Counted from the stretch's first letter, positions 41,226 to 54,000 are shown. The stretch is 64,000 bases of DNA from Antedon mediterranea (GCF_964355755.1 NC_092678.1:1387922-1451921); one strand, 5' to 3'. Numbers and translations are program-made. Notes: generated from the letters alone by a model not told the origin.

Positions 41226-44057
41226 CATTTAAGCCTGGTAATTAGTAAATATTAGAATGATCTAATGCTGTTTAAAAAGTTTTTTCCTAGTAATCTAATT
41301 ATAAATTAAAACCCCGCCCCTCTCCAGCCTAGCCAACAATCAGCCAACCAGCGACCATGCCGCACACTTTACAAAATTCACCACCATATATAGAGTAGAC
41401 TGTTCCAAACAACACAGAAAGGGTACAGCTATTTTCCGTCCACATTGTGCCTAAAAAGACAATAAAATATAATTACAAAATTGATGTTTAAATGTTTATA
41501 AATATGAATAATTACCACAGAACAACTATTAATGTCAACAACAATAATTTTACAAATTTTAAAATGTCTAAAATTACAATTATAAGTAACAAATAAATGT
41601 CTTTATTTTTGTTAATTTTCACTCCCCCTCTAAATTTTGAGGTGGTCCAACTCACTTCCGCCCACAACTTGACAGCGTGAAAATGTGCCTCCGATATCCG
41701 ATTACCGTCTGCTTCAACCTGCTGTGTACGTCAAAACATGAAAGTATTTACCGTGTGTGTCTGCTGAAAATTAACAATTTTAATCGATATTAATATGTAA
41801 GCTGGTTATTTTGTTTATGTTATCTATAAATAAGTTATAAGGAATAATTATATACATTTTGTGGATCTTTTTTATAAGTTTTTTGTAGTTTGCAGACTGT
41901 TTTTCCTAGCTAGGCCCTAGCCTAAAAAATAAAGGCCGGCCTGTCAAATCATCACATCCTTGCCATGCGTGTTGTAGGCGTAAGACTACACCCGGGCGGC
42001 GTAACCTAGGCTATAGAAGGGTGGTGTGGACGACGTCCCGATTTTTTTTTCAGTATTATATATTGCATTAATTATTTAAATTAACTACTAGGCCTAGAGT
42101 ACTAATATTGTGGGATTTTTTTTTATTTTCTTGGCTCTTTCAGGATGACACATTGATGTGGCCTTCCTTGGCAGCAGTGTGAGAGAGAGTACGGTGTACA
42201 TGATTGATGGATGGCAAGACCAGGATGAAGTAAAAGGGTGTGAGGGCTGTCTATTTCTGATAAAACATCAGAAAATTATTGGTAAGTCTAGGGCCTAGGC
42301 CTAGTGAATTTACAATAAAGTAACTGGTACAATAAACAAAATTTAGTGGGAATGCAGTGGCAACATTTGTAGTGGCAAAAACTGTTTTACCTTTATTTAG
42401 GCTATGACATATCTTTTTTTTCGCAATGTTTAAGACTAAGAGGAGAACAAATGGTCGGGATCGCGGCCAAATTGTGTTTTACGAGGATATCGGGTTGTGT
42501 GTTATTTTGGTCGTGATAAAATCAACTTCCGGTATTCTGTATGGAACGCTGCTAGACCTTGCTATGCTTGTGATCATATCGGTCGCTTTTGAATTTAATC
42601 AGGTTATTCTGTCATGATATTTTGTAGGTGGCGCTCTACATATATTTTCCTCAATTTAAAGTGATTATTATAATATTAGGTATTGTTTTATTTTTATTTT
42701 TGATTATCAGAAATATGTAAAATATAACAACAATTTTTTAATAGTGAAATTTAAAATTGTCTTAAGAAAAAAATATGTTAAAAACTTTGTGTACTGTTTC
42801 CTTTCTTTCACACTGGTAAGTATGATTTTATATCTTTTTAAAATTCATTATATTCATAATTTACTTTTGAATATAACACAGGATTTTCGGTCTGCATGAT
42901 TATGACATCACAGGGAAAAATTTCATCTTAAAATTTTGTTTAGCAATATTGCTAATAAAACTGATTTTTGAGTCGAGAAACATAGTTTTCTATAGTATAT
43001 TTTGCTACACAATTGTAGAAATGTGTAGCAAGAAGGTTGTTTTGTATTGCTATGCTACACTGGCGAAATTATTCCCTGCATCAAATATATAAATGCATCA
43101 GGCCTAAAACAAACAATGGATCAAAATAAACTAATTTAAAATTATTATACTATGTGTAAATTTACGTACGGATAAATTCTGCAATATGTATATTGTACTT
43201 GCTTTTCACAAAAAGATGATTTTGACACATGAGCTAGGTGCCTATTTAATTTTTAATTATTTAAAACATATTTATACAGGATAAAAAAAAACATCAGGTA
43301 TAGATATTGCACCTGTTTTATATATGGTCCTATTTTTTTAGCAATACATTAAAAACATTCATAATATACATTTTAAAAAAATGTACATTTATAAAACTTT
43401 AAAATCACAATACAAAGACAAACAATATTTAAAATGTTAAAAAGGAGTGAAATAAAAGGGAAATATAAAATGAATTGATGCCTACATGAAGAGTCCTAAA
43501 AAATACAGTTCTCGACGATCAAATGTCCTTATATTAAACTTTTCAAGTGAATAATAATTAATATAAAAACAATAATACCTGTAGTATACACAATTGTACT
43601 TGCATTCACAAATAGGCAGGCAGGAACTAAACGCCAAAGGGGGACAAGCGGCGAAAGCAGACAGTTCGAATCTATAATATGTTAGGCTCTGTCATTATCT
43701 TTTCAAAACACATACATAACACTGTTTGAGTTATTTTTACCATAATCATTTCATGTAGCCCTATCTCTCCTATGATCGTCCCCTTTGTCATTGTCATATA
43801 TCCATCTTGCGCATCATGTCACATGTCATACTATCTATGTTACTGCTGATAAATTGGTTACATAATTTGACGCATATTTACTTTTTCTTCATAAGCCACA
43901 CCCAACAATAGGCTACAGTAATTTGGATGTCGTGACAGCAATGTTTCGCCAGTTGAATAAATTGAATACAAAGATTATATAAAATACAAAGTAATAGGCC
44001 TAAGGCATAGGACTTCACTACAGAGGTTTTTAAAAAACTATACTATTACTAATTATT

Positions 44058-44215
44058 ATTCCAAAGGCAAATTAATGAAAAATGCTGTGGGTATCAGTGG
44101 CTAGATTTTAATGAAGATACAAAATAAAATAAGCAAAAAGCTAATTCAAAACGATAACGTATAACAGCCAGAACAGAGCTTTCGGGCAACACCAAGTTCC
44201 GAGACGAACTCTCCA
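44058..44215 (-). repeat. Dispersed retroelement-like tail, copy 2
   Basis: Inverse-orientation homolog of 17283-17462. A related phrase with codons for KSxSGxLYG occurs both here (minus strand, near 44210-44240) and at about 42517-42547 (plus strand), suggesting a decayed coding tail. Confidence 0.5.
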
Positions 44216-45457
44216 TACAGAACACCAGATATTGATTTTATCTGGACCAAAACTTGGTCGATTTTATCTGTCACTATCAAGAACACATGACTTATGGGTC
44301 CAACAAATAGGATGATCAGGACCAATCGGAGGTGTAACGCAGGAGAAAAAGGCCCCTTCAGCACTCTGTGGCCCCTGGGTTTAGCAAGTGAGTCCTCATA
44401 GCCATTGCGCCAATGGGACCAATACGTTTCCGATCACATGAGACGATCAGGGTTAACACATAGGATGATCGAGTCCAATATGGTTCCAACACAAGATGAT
44501 TGAGCCAACACATTGAACAATCGAGACGATGATAACATTTATTGTTCTGATTGTCTGATATAGCCCTTTCTCTTAACCAATTCTCCACAAGAGAACATCC
44601 ATTGTTGTTTGTCATTTTTAGGTGGTTGTTGTGGAGGAGGTTGTGTTGTCTGAAATATGTTTGCTTACATGTGGATGTCCGATTATTTCTTATTTTACTA
44701 TTTTTTTATTGACATATTATACTCAATTAACATATGAACTATTGTTTTTTTTTTTCAGTGTTTTTCTTGACTTAGGCTAACCTAGCTAAGAGAAGTCATG
44801 GTTTGGAACACCAGCATACACTTTGCCAAAATGGACATGATGGCAAAATGCAGTAGGCCTAGGCTATGATGAAAACATCAGAGAAGTATTGGTAAGTCTA
44901 GTGAATTAGGGTACAAATTGGCACCACACATGCACTTGCTAGCCATGGCTAGTAAACACATTTTAGTTTGAATATAGTGGCAACATCTCTTAATCATCTG
45001 GAAACCTTTTGAGCTTCTTGGTATCTTTTTGTTCACAATGTTGTTAAGGTATGCTGAACAATATTCTGCCGGCTGGGAGAACATCCGCTATTAGTCGTAA
45101 TGTTGTGAAAGTATCACAAAATAGTTTTTACTAGTGTTGTAGTATTATAAAGTTAAATACAATGTTTACCAAAATAATATTTATAATTTACAAAAGATAT
45201 TAAAAATTACTGTTTAACTACCACAATACATCAGCAAGTGCCTACCAATAGAAATATTGACGAGTGTAAAATATTGTCATTTTGCCCCTGTTCATAATGT
45301 CTATAAATTATTATCTTATTTTTGTGATCATTCACAGCAGGAGTTTATTAGGAGATTTTTAGGTCGTCTTTCTTAACGGTCTAACTGGGAAGCAGTGTGG
45401 GATGTGAGCATGCTAGGTTGAGGTGATGGTAAATGCAGCATTGCCTGCCAGGCTGGC

Positions 45458-45718
45458 TTAATAGAAGTCTTCACTGCAAGTTGATGTTTGATGGCAATAT
45501 AAACAATGGTGAGTTTTTTTATGACCGAACTTTGTGGACAAATTGATTTGATGCTCAAGAATATCCTTGCATATGTCAGCCAATTGCGAGTGGTTAATCG
45601 ATCGGTTCGTGAGCGAGATTGCATCCACAAACTGTTCTTCATTCAATTTCATCACAGCTAACCCGTCGGTTTCTACATGTAGGCCTAGGCACAACACCAC
45701 TAAAAAAGACCCAAACAT
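45458..45718 (-). CDS. Hypothetical small secreted protein, 86 aa
   Basis: ATG start with an N-terminal signal-peptide-like stretch (MFGSFLVVLCLGL, then polar residues). The mature part has three N-glycosylation sequons (NRS, NHS, NLS) and ends in a short Cys/His-rich segment (HHCLYCHQTSTC). No family recognised. It could equally be a chance frame: the signal region overlaps a TAGGCCTA-type motif common in the non-coding DNA here, and there is no clear promoter. Confidence 0.3.
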   Translation of the reverse strand: MFGSFLVVLCLGLHVETDGLAVMKLNEEQFVDAISLTNRSINHSQLADICKDILEHQINLSTKFGHKKTHHCLYCHQTSTCSEDFY

Positions 45719-46499
45719 CTTAGGCCCCTCCTAGGTACCACTCGTGTTACAGTGTTGTTTGGTGCCACCTCAACAGCGACCCAAGACATGCTTAAATATT
45801 GAGGGTGATTGTAACTAATTTATCATTCTTTTATTTTTATATAGAGAAACATCAATACTGTAGTTGTAACTTAACATGAATTGGTGAAGATAAGAAGATG
45901 TTCAATCAATTTTCATCTGCTAGAAATACAGGTATTTAAAATAGTCAACTTAAAACAAACATTTATTAAAAGTCGGTTATAAACATAAATTTCAAATATA
46001 ACAGTTGGTTAAATATATACAAATTAAAAATGAAATCATGAAAAACCGTTCATTTCTCTTGGAATAGTCAACATAATTTGGCAAATTTTAGCTATAGACT
46101 TTTTATAGTACCGTATATCCTTGCGTACAGTATAATATAATCCCACTTTGGGTCTAGTCCCCCCACCTACTTATTTCATAGGCATATCCCTGAGTATAGA
46201 CTTTTGGTCTGGCTGTAGACCGCTCTCTAAACAGTTTTTGCATGAATTGCTTATCAATCATTTCTTTCCTGAACCAGAATTTACGTGGGTCTAGTCCTAC
46301 CCCCCATTTTAATTAAGGATATTTATTAATGTCATTTATTTTTCAATAAAATGCAACATAAATAAAATGTCTTCTTTTTTTTTTCAGCTTGACGCGGGAT
46401 TGGAGATGGACAGCTTTATCTTGTTATTTTTATATTTATTTTCTTAAGCCATCATAAATTATAAATAAAATAGACAAATAATTGAAATAAATAGCATAA

Positions 46500-48075
46500 A
46501 TTATCACAAATCCTCACTAGCAATGAACAAAGTAAGTGTAATTTTAAAATAGTTATCAAATTTGTACAAATAAATTTCAAATTTTATATAGTGATCACCC
46601 ATTCTAGAGGGGATACTTGATACCATGATTGTTTTCTTTTTAAATTTCTCTATTTTTCTTTACATGGTATTATTATCAAATTACTCATTTCAGATCACAT
46701 TTAATACAGTAATTAGTTTAATTGTTATGATTGTTTTTGCTGGTGAGGTTTTTTCTTCTTTTTTTTAAGGTGTATTAGCAAATCCTCATTAGCAATGAAC
46801 AAAAGAAATTTATTCTTTTACTTGGAAAACAAAATTTATTTTCAAATTTCCTAAGAAACAAACTAATTTTAAAATAATGTCATAGTGATTCACTTGTCTC
46901 GGAATGTCAAGTGTTATCCTGATACCATGATTGTTTTTATTTTACATTTGTCTCTATTTTTGGTTTTCATGGTATTAAAATAAATTAAAAGTTTTGTTAG
47001 GGTTTACTTGTCTCAGAATGTCAAGTGTAATCCTGATACCATGATCATTTTTATATTACATTTTCTCTATTTTTGGTTTTCATGGTATTAAAATAATTGA
47101 AATTTAAAATTGCTAGCAAATTTGTTTAAATGTAAACATTGTTTTTGCTAATGAGGTTCTTTTTTTCTCTTTCTTGGGTGCATTTGTAACTCAGAACCCC
47201 ACATTAGCAATGATCAAAATAAGCCAAATTTTATGAATTTGGGTGTTTTCTTTTATTTTTGCCAATTTATTTGTGTAAATTTAATCAAATATAACCTCAA
47301 ATTTAGTTTTAAATTCTCTCAGAATGTATTCTCTTCTGAGACTGTTGAGGGTAATCCCAGATACCATTTATATTTTATCTATTTTCGTTTTTAATGGTAT
47401 CGCAATAATAAATTTATTGCAAAGAAGCACAGTATTTATTCAAATTGATACTATTTTAAATGTTTCCTATTTTTGTAATACATGGTATCATCTATACTAA
47501 AACTTTATAAAAAATAATAAATAATGATGTTTGCTAATGGGGTTCTGTTTACTCTTGCTTTGGTCCTTCTGGTGCAATGTTTAGAGTTCAAATTGTGTAC
47601 ACTCATTAGCAATGAACAAAATAACTGTAATTGTATAATAATTTGTGGAATATTTTTCGTAGTTAAATAAAGGGCCATTTATACTTTTAAAATGTATTTA
47701 AAAATGTACCCCTCAGGATGTATTCACTTCTGTGGGTGTCAAATGTACTCCTCAGGATGTATTCACTTCTGTGGGTGTCAAATGTACCCCTCAGGATGTA
47801 TTCACTTCTGTGGGTGTCAAATGTACCCCTCAGGATGTATTCACTTCTGTGGGATAATCTCTGATACCATTATTATTAACATTTTCTCTATTTTGTTCGG
47901 TTTTTCATGGTATCAAAAAAATCATTTGAATTTAAATTATTATTTAATTTATTTAAAACATTTTATTAGATAATTTTACTTTTACAAATTTGACTTGAAA
48001 TTTATTTAATTAGTTATTTGTTTTTGCTGATGAGTTTATTTTCTTTGTACATCTTTTACAAGTACCGTACTTACT
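46500..48075. repeat. Tandem region of about 400-bp units with hairpins
   Basis: About four diverged units. Each has 'attagcaatgaacaaaa', a segment 'ctcagaatgt..tcctgatacc', an inverted pair GATACCATG / CATGGTATT about 60 bp apart, and a second inverted pair TTGCTAATGAGG / CCTCATTAGCAA. The clearest hairpin is at 47143-47213. Within the last unit a 42-bp piece is repeated four times. Confidence 0.75.
47699..47850. repeat. 42-bp minisatellite, 4 copies
   Basis: Units start 'atgtacccctcaggatgtat' and contain 'tcacttctgtgggtgtcaa'. Clearly expanded from the 'ctcagaatgtattc' segment of the surrounding larger units. Confidence 0.9.
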
Positions 48076-48470
48076 TGAATAAGCTGGCATTTGAGCGAAT
48101 GGTGCGCACTTTGGATTAATATTTTAGTAACTGCCTTTTTTTTGTAAGCATGCTCTTGAAAATGTCGCATTTGGAAATGACAGTCATTTTGGAAGTTTGA
48201 ATTGCGCCTTTGGTAGACTTTGGTTTTAACTAATTTTTGCCCATGGGTTCCTCACAAAAATGTACTATAATCTTAACAATTATGTGTCGTTTTCCGATAC
48301 ATAATACCTATTCCCAAATGTTTTTTGTCAAATTGTCGCAAGCGCTGTATAAATTCTGCATAATTAGAGTCAGTACGGTAACTTGCATATAAATTTGGAG
48401 AGTTTTAGTCTTGGGGTAGAATGTTTTACAGCATCTATGTTAATTAAGTAGGTATAACATTGTTTTAACC

Positions 48471-48954
48471 ATGTTTGTTGATCACTTGGAATTGACAAAA
48501 ACCAATGGAATGGTACCACACATACTGATGATGTTGAACAGAGAGCTGCTGCAACTGATGCATACAGATGTTGAAATGGTATGTATGCAATGCTCAATTT
48601 TCATTTCAATTATTAATTTGTGAATGTGCGACTAAAATCAAACATGGTTATTTACAGTAAAGGCAGATGATTATGTTGCCCTAAATAGTATCTGTTAAAA
48701 CTCAACTAATATATTACAACCAAGCTTGATTTAGCAAGTAAGGTATACAAGCCAAACTACTCCTGTTTGATTCAGACAGGGTAGCAAGAAATGCTTTTCA
48801 AAACAACCAAACACTATTGAATAACTGATTATACTATTTTGTATCTTTTTAGGTAAGCACGTCTACAAATCAAGAAGACTTGTTGAGGAGGAGCATTTCA
48901 ATGAGAGACTTGGATCGGCCAGCAATTTCAAGATCAACAAACATTTATATTTAA
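48471..48954 (+). CDS. Candidate two-exon small protein, 69 aa
   Basis: Segments 48471-48578 and 48853-48954 join in frame (phase 0). ATG opens MFVDHLELTKTNG and the second part encodes a polar, Ser/Arg-rich end (LLRRSISMRDLDRPAISR) before TAA. AATAAA follows 50 bp downstream. Could be the 3' end of the transcript that begins at 42144. No family recognised. Confidence 0.3.
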
Positions 48955-49003
48955 TTGCTATTTTTATGTTTTATTTGTTAAGTGAAGTGGAATGAACATC
49001 CAA

Positions 49004-49009
49004 AATAAA
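49004..49009 (+). promoter_or_regulatory. Polyadenylation signal
   Basis: AATAAA about 50 bp after the TAA of the candidate small protein. Confidence 0.45.
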
Positions 49010-49431
49010 AAGTTTGGCAACATCTTTGGCTATTTTTAAAAGTTTTAAATAAATTCACTAAAATGTGATTTCTGAAAATTATAAATGAAAACTTATCCAA
49101 ATATTTACCATTTCTTTATATTTTGTATCGTTTTTATAATCTGGTTTATACATTTAAAAACTAAATATGAATTGAAAGCCTAAATTAACTCCAAATTATT
49201 TATAACAGTTTTTGCATTTGTTTTTGGTTTTTTTAAACTTTAAAACTTTTTTTAGAGCAAATTTTGTTTCTAATCACACTTAAAATTTCAAACATAATTT
49301 CACTTGATTTAGGTTGGATATCCTCATAATTCTATAAAATTAGATTCCACTTCACTGTGTAATTTTATATTATATATTTATAGTTTAATGTATTTAGTTT
49401 CAGGTTTTTTCCAAACTCTAAACATTGTTAC

Positions 49432-49511
49432 AAAAAAAGCACCCCTCTGCACACCCCCTGTGTGCTCCAACCACACCGATGGGTACTGGCCAGCTCGGCT
49501 GCACGGTGAAT
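49432..49511 (+). repeat. Left copy of an 80-bp inverted repeat
   Basis: 'aaaaaaagcacccctctgc' followed by 'acaccccctgtgtgctcc'. The inverted partner is at 53511-53593. The pair faces inward over 4.1 kb that contains both 28-29 bp minisatellites. Confidence 0.7.
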
Positions 49512-50144
49512 GCTTCTCGGGTCGTGTTCTTTGCTCCTGCTAATTGGTGAGTTTGTTTTGAGATTTTCTATGGAGGTTTTTGATACTTGTTTCATGTTCT
49601 ATGTAATCTACATTTTGACCAAATGCTTGTGAGAGTCCTTTACAGTCCTTTGTGGTGTTGGCATTGTGGCGGTGGCACCATCATCAGTGTATGGGTTTGA
49701 AACTAGACAAATCAGGAGTTAAATAACTTAATAAACTGGTTTCAGTATGTTTTATGGTTCTGTTTCCAATTTAAATAATTTAATAACTCAAAAGATATTG
49801 CGTGCATGTACAAACAAAAAATATTTTTGAACTTTTGGTGGTTAGACAAACTCTGTGATACATTCCTCTTCGATCTGGCTAAGTAAGCAGGCAGGAAGTT
49901 ATACGATACTATTCTCAAAGTGTGCTTGATATATTTATCTCAAAGATATGGTACCAATTTAATTAAATACAATCATATAATTTAGCTATAATTCTGTCTT
50001 TAAATTTAAAGTTGATACCAGTAATTCATATTTTCACACATTACACACAATACAATTAATATTTTACACTTTTTATATTTGCAACAAAAATATTAATATA
50101 AATTAGAAGTAAAAGTGTTTTTATACTGTTAGTATAATGTAAGA

Positions 50145-51340
50145 ATTGCCTGTAAGGGGCACTTTAAAACTTAGCTGCCTGTAAGGGGAAATTTAAAACT
50201 TAGCTGCCTGTAAGGGGCACTTTAAAACTTGGCTGCCGGTAAGGGGAACTTTAAAACTTGGCTGCCGGTAAGGGGAACTTTAAAACTTAGCTGCCGGTAA
50301 GGGGCACTTTAAAACTTAGCTGCCTGTAAGGGGCACTTTAAAACTTAGCTGCCTGTAAGGGGCACTTTAAAACTTAGCTGCCTGTAAGGGTAAGGGGCAC
50401 TTTAAAACTTAGCTGCCTGTAAGGGGCACTTTAAAACTTAGCTGCCCTTTAAAACTTAGCTGCCTGTAAGGGGCACTTTAAAACTTAGCTGCCTGTAAGG
50501 GGAAATTTAAAACTTAGCTGCCTGTAAGGGAAAATTTAAAACTTAGCTGCCTGTAAGGGGAAATTTAAATTTTAGCAACCTGTAAGGGGAAACTTAAAAC
50601 TTACCTGCTTGTAAGAGGAAACTTAAAACTTAGCTGCCTGTAAGGGGGAAATTTAAAACTTAGTTGACTGTAAGGGGAAATTTAAAACTTAGCTGCCTGT
50701 AAGGGGAAATTTAAACTTAGCTGCCTGTAAGGGGAAACTTAAAACTTAAGCTGCCTGTAAGGGGAAATCAAAAACTTGGCTGCCTGTAAGGGGAACTTAA
50801 AACTTAGCTGCCTGTAAGGGAAAATCTAAAACTTAGCTGCTTGTAGGGGGAAACTTAAAACTTAGCTGCTTGTAAGAGAAACTTAAAACTTAGCTGCCTG
50901 TAAGGGGGAAAGAGGGAAATTTAAAACTTAGTTGACTGTAAGCGGAAATTTAAACCTTAGCTGCATGTAAGGGGAAATTTAAAACTTAGTTGCCTGCAAG
51001 GAGAAATTTAGAACGTAGCCGCCTGTAAGGGGAAATTTAAAACTTAGGCGCCTGTAAAGGGAAATTTAAAACTTATCTGCCTGTAAGGGGGACATTTAAA
51101 ACTTAGTTGACTGTAAGGGGAAATTTAAAACTTAGGCGCCTGTAAGGGGAAATTTAAAACTTATCTGCCTGTAAGGGGGACATTTAAAACTTAGTTGACT
51201 GTAAGGAGAAATTTTAAAACGTAGCTGCCTGTAAGGGAAATTTTAAACTTAGCTGCCTGTAAGGGAAATTTAAAACTTAGGTGCCTGTAAGGGGAAATTT
51301 AAAACTTAGGTGATTGTAGGGGGAAATTTAAAACTTAGCT
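50145..51340. repeat. 29-bp minisatellite, about 40 copies
   Basis: Unit built on 'cttagctgcctgtaagggg' plus 'aaatttaaaa'. The first part of the array has 'cactttaaaa' units, the rest 'aaatttaaaa'. Most units read CCTGTAAG, with some CCGGTAAG. Confidence 0.95.
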
Positions 51341-51828
51341 TTAATTTATGAAGTAGATTTGCTGACCATTTACAGTACTCTAATTTTTTGTTGCAAATAT
51401 AATAAAAACAATTTTATAAATACATAAATTAAACCCTGCATAAATGCATAATTTATTTTGGTTTGCACAAATTCAAGGAGAAGTCATTAATTAAACAGTA
51501 AAATATAAATTATTATTATTAATTGAGTATTTTGTAAAGCATCATTCATCATTCAAATGTATTTTCTACCAAAACAAACAATAATAATAAATTACTGTAG
51601 CTAGGAATTAGTTGTTTTAAAAAGCATTGATATTTAATTAAAATTAAAAAATAAATTAAATGCACTCTTTTAGTGTCCTTATAATTTGATAGAAGTTTCA
51701 AGTAGGATAAACCAGTTGATACAGTATGCAATAGGCAGACTAATAATATAAACTTTATTTGGGTGATGTAAATTATTTACAGCATTGACAATTTAAATGT
51801 AATTTTTATGTTTACGTCAGTTCAATTT
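51341..51828. other. Unique spacer between two related minisatellites
   Basis: AT-rich, no gene seen. Confidence 0.5.
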
Positions 51829-52530
51829 ATAACTTAGCTGCCCGTAAGGGGCTTTTAAAACTTAGCTGCCCGTAAGGGGCTATTAAAACTTGGCTGCCCG
51901 TAAGGGGCTTTTAAAACTTAGCTACCCGTAAAGGGCTATTAAAACTTAGCTGCCCGTAAGTGGCTATTAAAACTTAGCTGTCCGTAAGGGGCTTTTAAAA
52001 CTAGGCTGCCCGTAAGGGGCTTTTAAAACGTAGCTGCCCGTAAGTGGCTATTAAAAATTAGCTGCCTGTAAGGGGCTATAAAAACTTAGCTGCTTGTAAG
52101 TGGCTATTAAAACATAGCTACCCGTAAGGTGCAATTAAAACTTAACTGCTCGTAAGAGGCTATTAAAACTTAGCTGCCCTTAAGGTGCTATTAAAACTTA
52201 ATTGCCTGTTAGTGGCTTTTAAAACTTAGCTGCCCTTAAGTGGCTATTCAAACTTAGGTGCCCGTAATTGGCTATTCAAACTTAGGTGCCCGTAAGGGGC
52301 TATTCAAACTTTGTTGCCAGTAAGTGGCTTTTATAACCTTGCTGCCAGTAAGGGGCTATTCAAACTTAGGTGCCCTTAAGGGGCTATTCAAACTTGGGTG
52401 CCCGTAAGGGGCTATTCAAACTTTGCTGCCAGTAAGTGGCTATTCAAACTCCGCTGCCAGTAAGTGGCTATTCAAACTCCGCTGCCAGTAAGTGGCTATT
52501 CAAACTTAGTCACCAATGAGTGGTGAATTT
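51829..52530. repeat. 28-bp minisatellite, about 25 copies
   Basis: Unit 'cttagctgcccgtaagggg' plus 'ctattaaaa', clearly related to the array at 50145 but with CCCGTAAG and a different second half; the distal part changes to 'ctattcaaa'. Confidence 0.95.
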
Positions 52531-53510
52531 ATACTTAATAATATAATTTAATTAATATAATTTAATTACATTGAATTTAAATTGTAGCTTAATAGTTTGT
52601 TTTGGTTGAGTTTATACATACAGTGGTCTACACACAGTGAACACAACATACACACAGTTGGTTACTACAAACATTAATAATAATAAAAAAATAAACAAAC
52701 TTACACTAAAATAAATAATGGCTTCTCTTAAGATAGGAATAGTTGGTACCGTATCTGAAGGGTAAATGAGTTGGGCAGTATAACAATTACACTGTGCTGT
52801 CCTGAAAACGAAGTCGTTGGGTTTGGTATTAACAGAGTGTCAACCTTATTAAATTATATAATCCAAATTATGTACTGCACAATTTGTTTTCTTGAGCTAA
52901 TATAGGCATCAAAATTATTGACACCATTTTTCTGAAACCAGTCAGGCTTTATTTTCCACAACAACCACTTGTTTGCATTTGTGTCGTGTGAAACTAAGAC
53001 AAGCTTCGTTCAACATAAATGCGTCTAGTTCGGTGTTTTGGGAATTAAGTCTTTAAGCCATTTACCTTTTTGAACCGTATAATATTCATTTAGGCTTACA
53101 ATGTAACCTTCTGGTTATGTTTAAAATAATAATAATTGATATCAAAATTCTTTTATTAGTCATAACTGTACAATTTTTAATAAAATCAAAACTTATTTTT
53201 CTTTTATAAATTCTGTTTGTAATTTTAAGAAATTAAAAATTTTAGTATCAAATTTTAATATAGGTCTAAATTCCTATGCTAAAACAGCATATAATTCCAC
53301 TCCTGAGAACGTCCGGTGTGCCCAGGGCGATTCCCTCATGTGTCAGCGTCCCTGCATTGGAGTATTGGGTTCTCGCTTGTGTTAAATGGTCTTTCTGTAG
53401 TTTACATTGAACTTTAATCGTTTTCGATTGAGGCTAGTGTCTTTGACTTTCTAGATGTCTTAGAGCATTCTTGCTACTTAATGGTTGTGGCGGACATGAC
53501 TTGGGGACAT

Positions 53511-53593
53511 ATTCACTGTGTAGTTGTGTAGGTTAACACTCATTGGTGTAGTGGGGCACATAGGGGGTGTTGCAGAGGGGTGCTTTTTTTTTG
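53511..53593 (-). repeat. Right copy of an 80-bp inverted repeat
   Basis: On the minus strand this reads 'aaaagcacccctctgcaac' and 'accccctatgtgcccc', partner of 49432-49511. Confidence 0.7.
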
Positions 53594-53660
53594 GCTCGAA
53601 AAATAAACACCAACACACAATGTACATTTGTTTGTCTTTTATTAAGTGGCTGACCACCAA

Positions 53661-54000
53661 CCGCCGGAGGGCGCCCTTTAAACTACTAGCTAAAATGTAG
53701 AGGGCGCCCTCATCAAATAAAAAAATTGGCGTAGGAGTCCCTTACAGAGCCAATTTTTAACCAGATGAGGGCGCCTTTCACACAAACAACATTATAGAGG
53801 GCGCACTACCATTAAAAAACGCCCTCACAAATGAAAAAAAAATTGGCGTAGGGGTACCCTACGAGGCCTTTTTCTATCAGATGAGGGCGCCCTTTTTACC
53901 AATCACAATATAGAGGGCGCACTTTATATAGGACGCCCTCATTATACACAAACGATAGTGCCACTTTTTTTACATCAAATGAGGGCGCTTTCCAGTGGCA
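53661..54000. repeat. Inverted and direct repeats with GAGGGCGCC
   Basis: About eight GAGGGCG(C) motifs in both orientations. 'aaaattggcgtagg(a/g)gt' is repeated twice, so the region folds into several hairpins. GC-rich blocks stand out from the AT-rich surroundings. Confidence 0.8.

Larger units (their letters stand above)
42144..49025 (+). ncRNA. Candidate spliced transcript, probably noncoding
   Basis: A series of plus-strand segments have good splice signals: 42144-42281 (poly-T/CAG before, G|GTAAGT after), 44759-44891 (same acceptor type and the same donor GGTAAGTCTA), possibly 45846-45931 and an acceptor at 46387. Then follow 48471-48578 (donor GTATGT) and 48853 to an AATAAA at 49004. 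The first two exons are diverged duplicates of each other at their 3' ends and into the intron. Stops are frequent in the first exons, so a noncoding RNA, or a gene with a coding end only, is likely. Exon linkage is inferred. Confidence 0.35.

Noticed and set aside
48370-48597. 75-codon minus-strand frame
   Set aside because: Opposite to a plus-strand exon candidate with better splice signals; no conserved feature.
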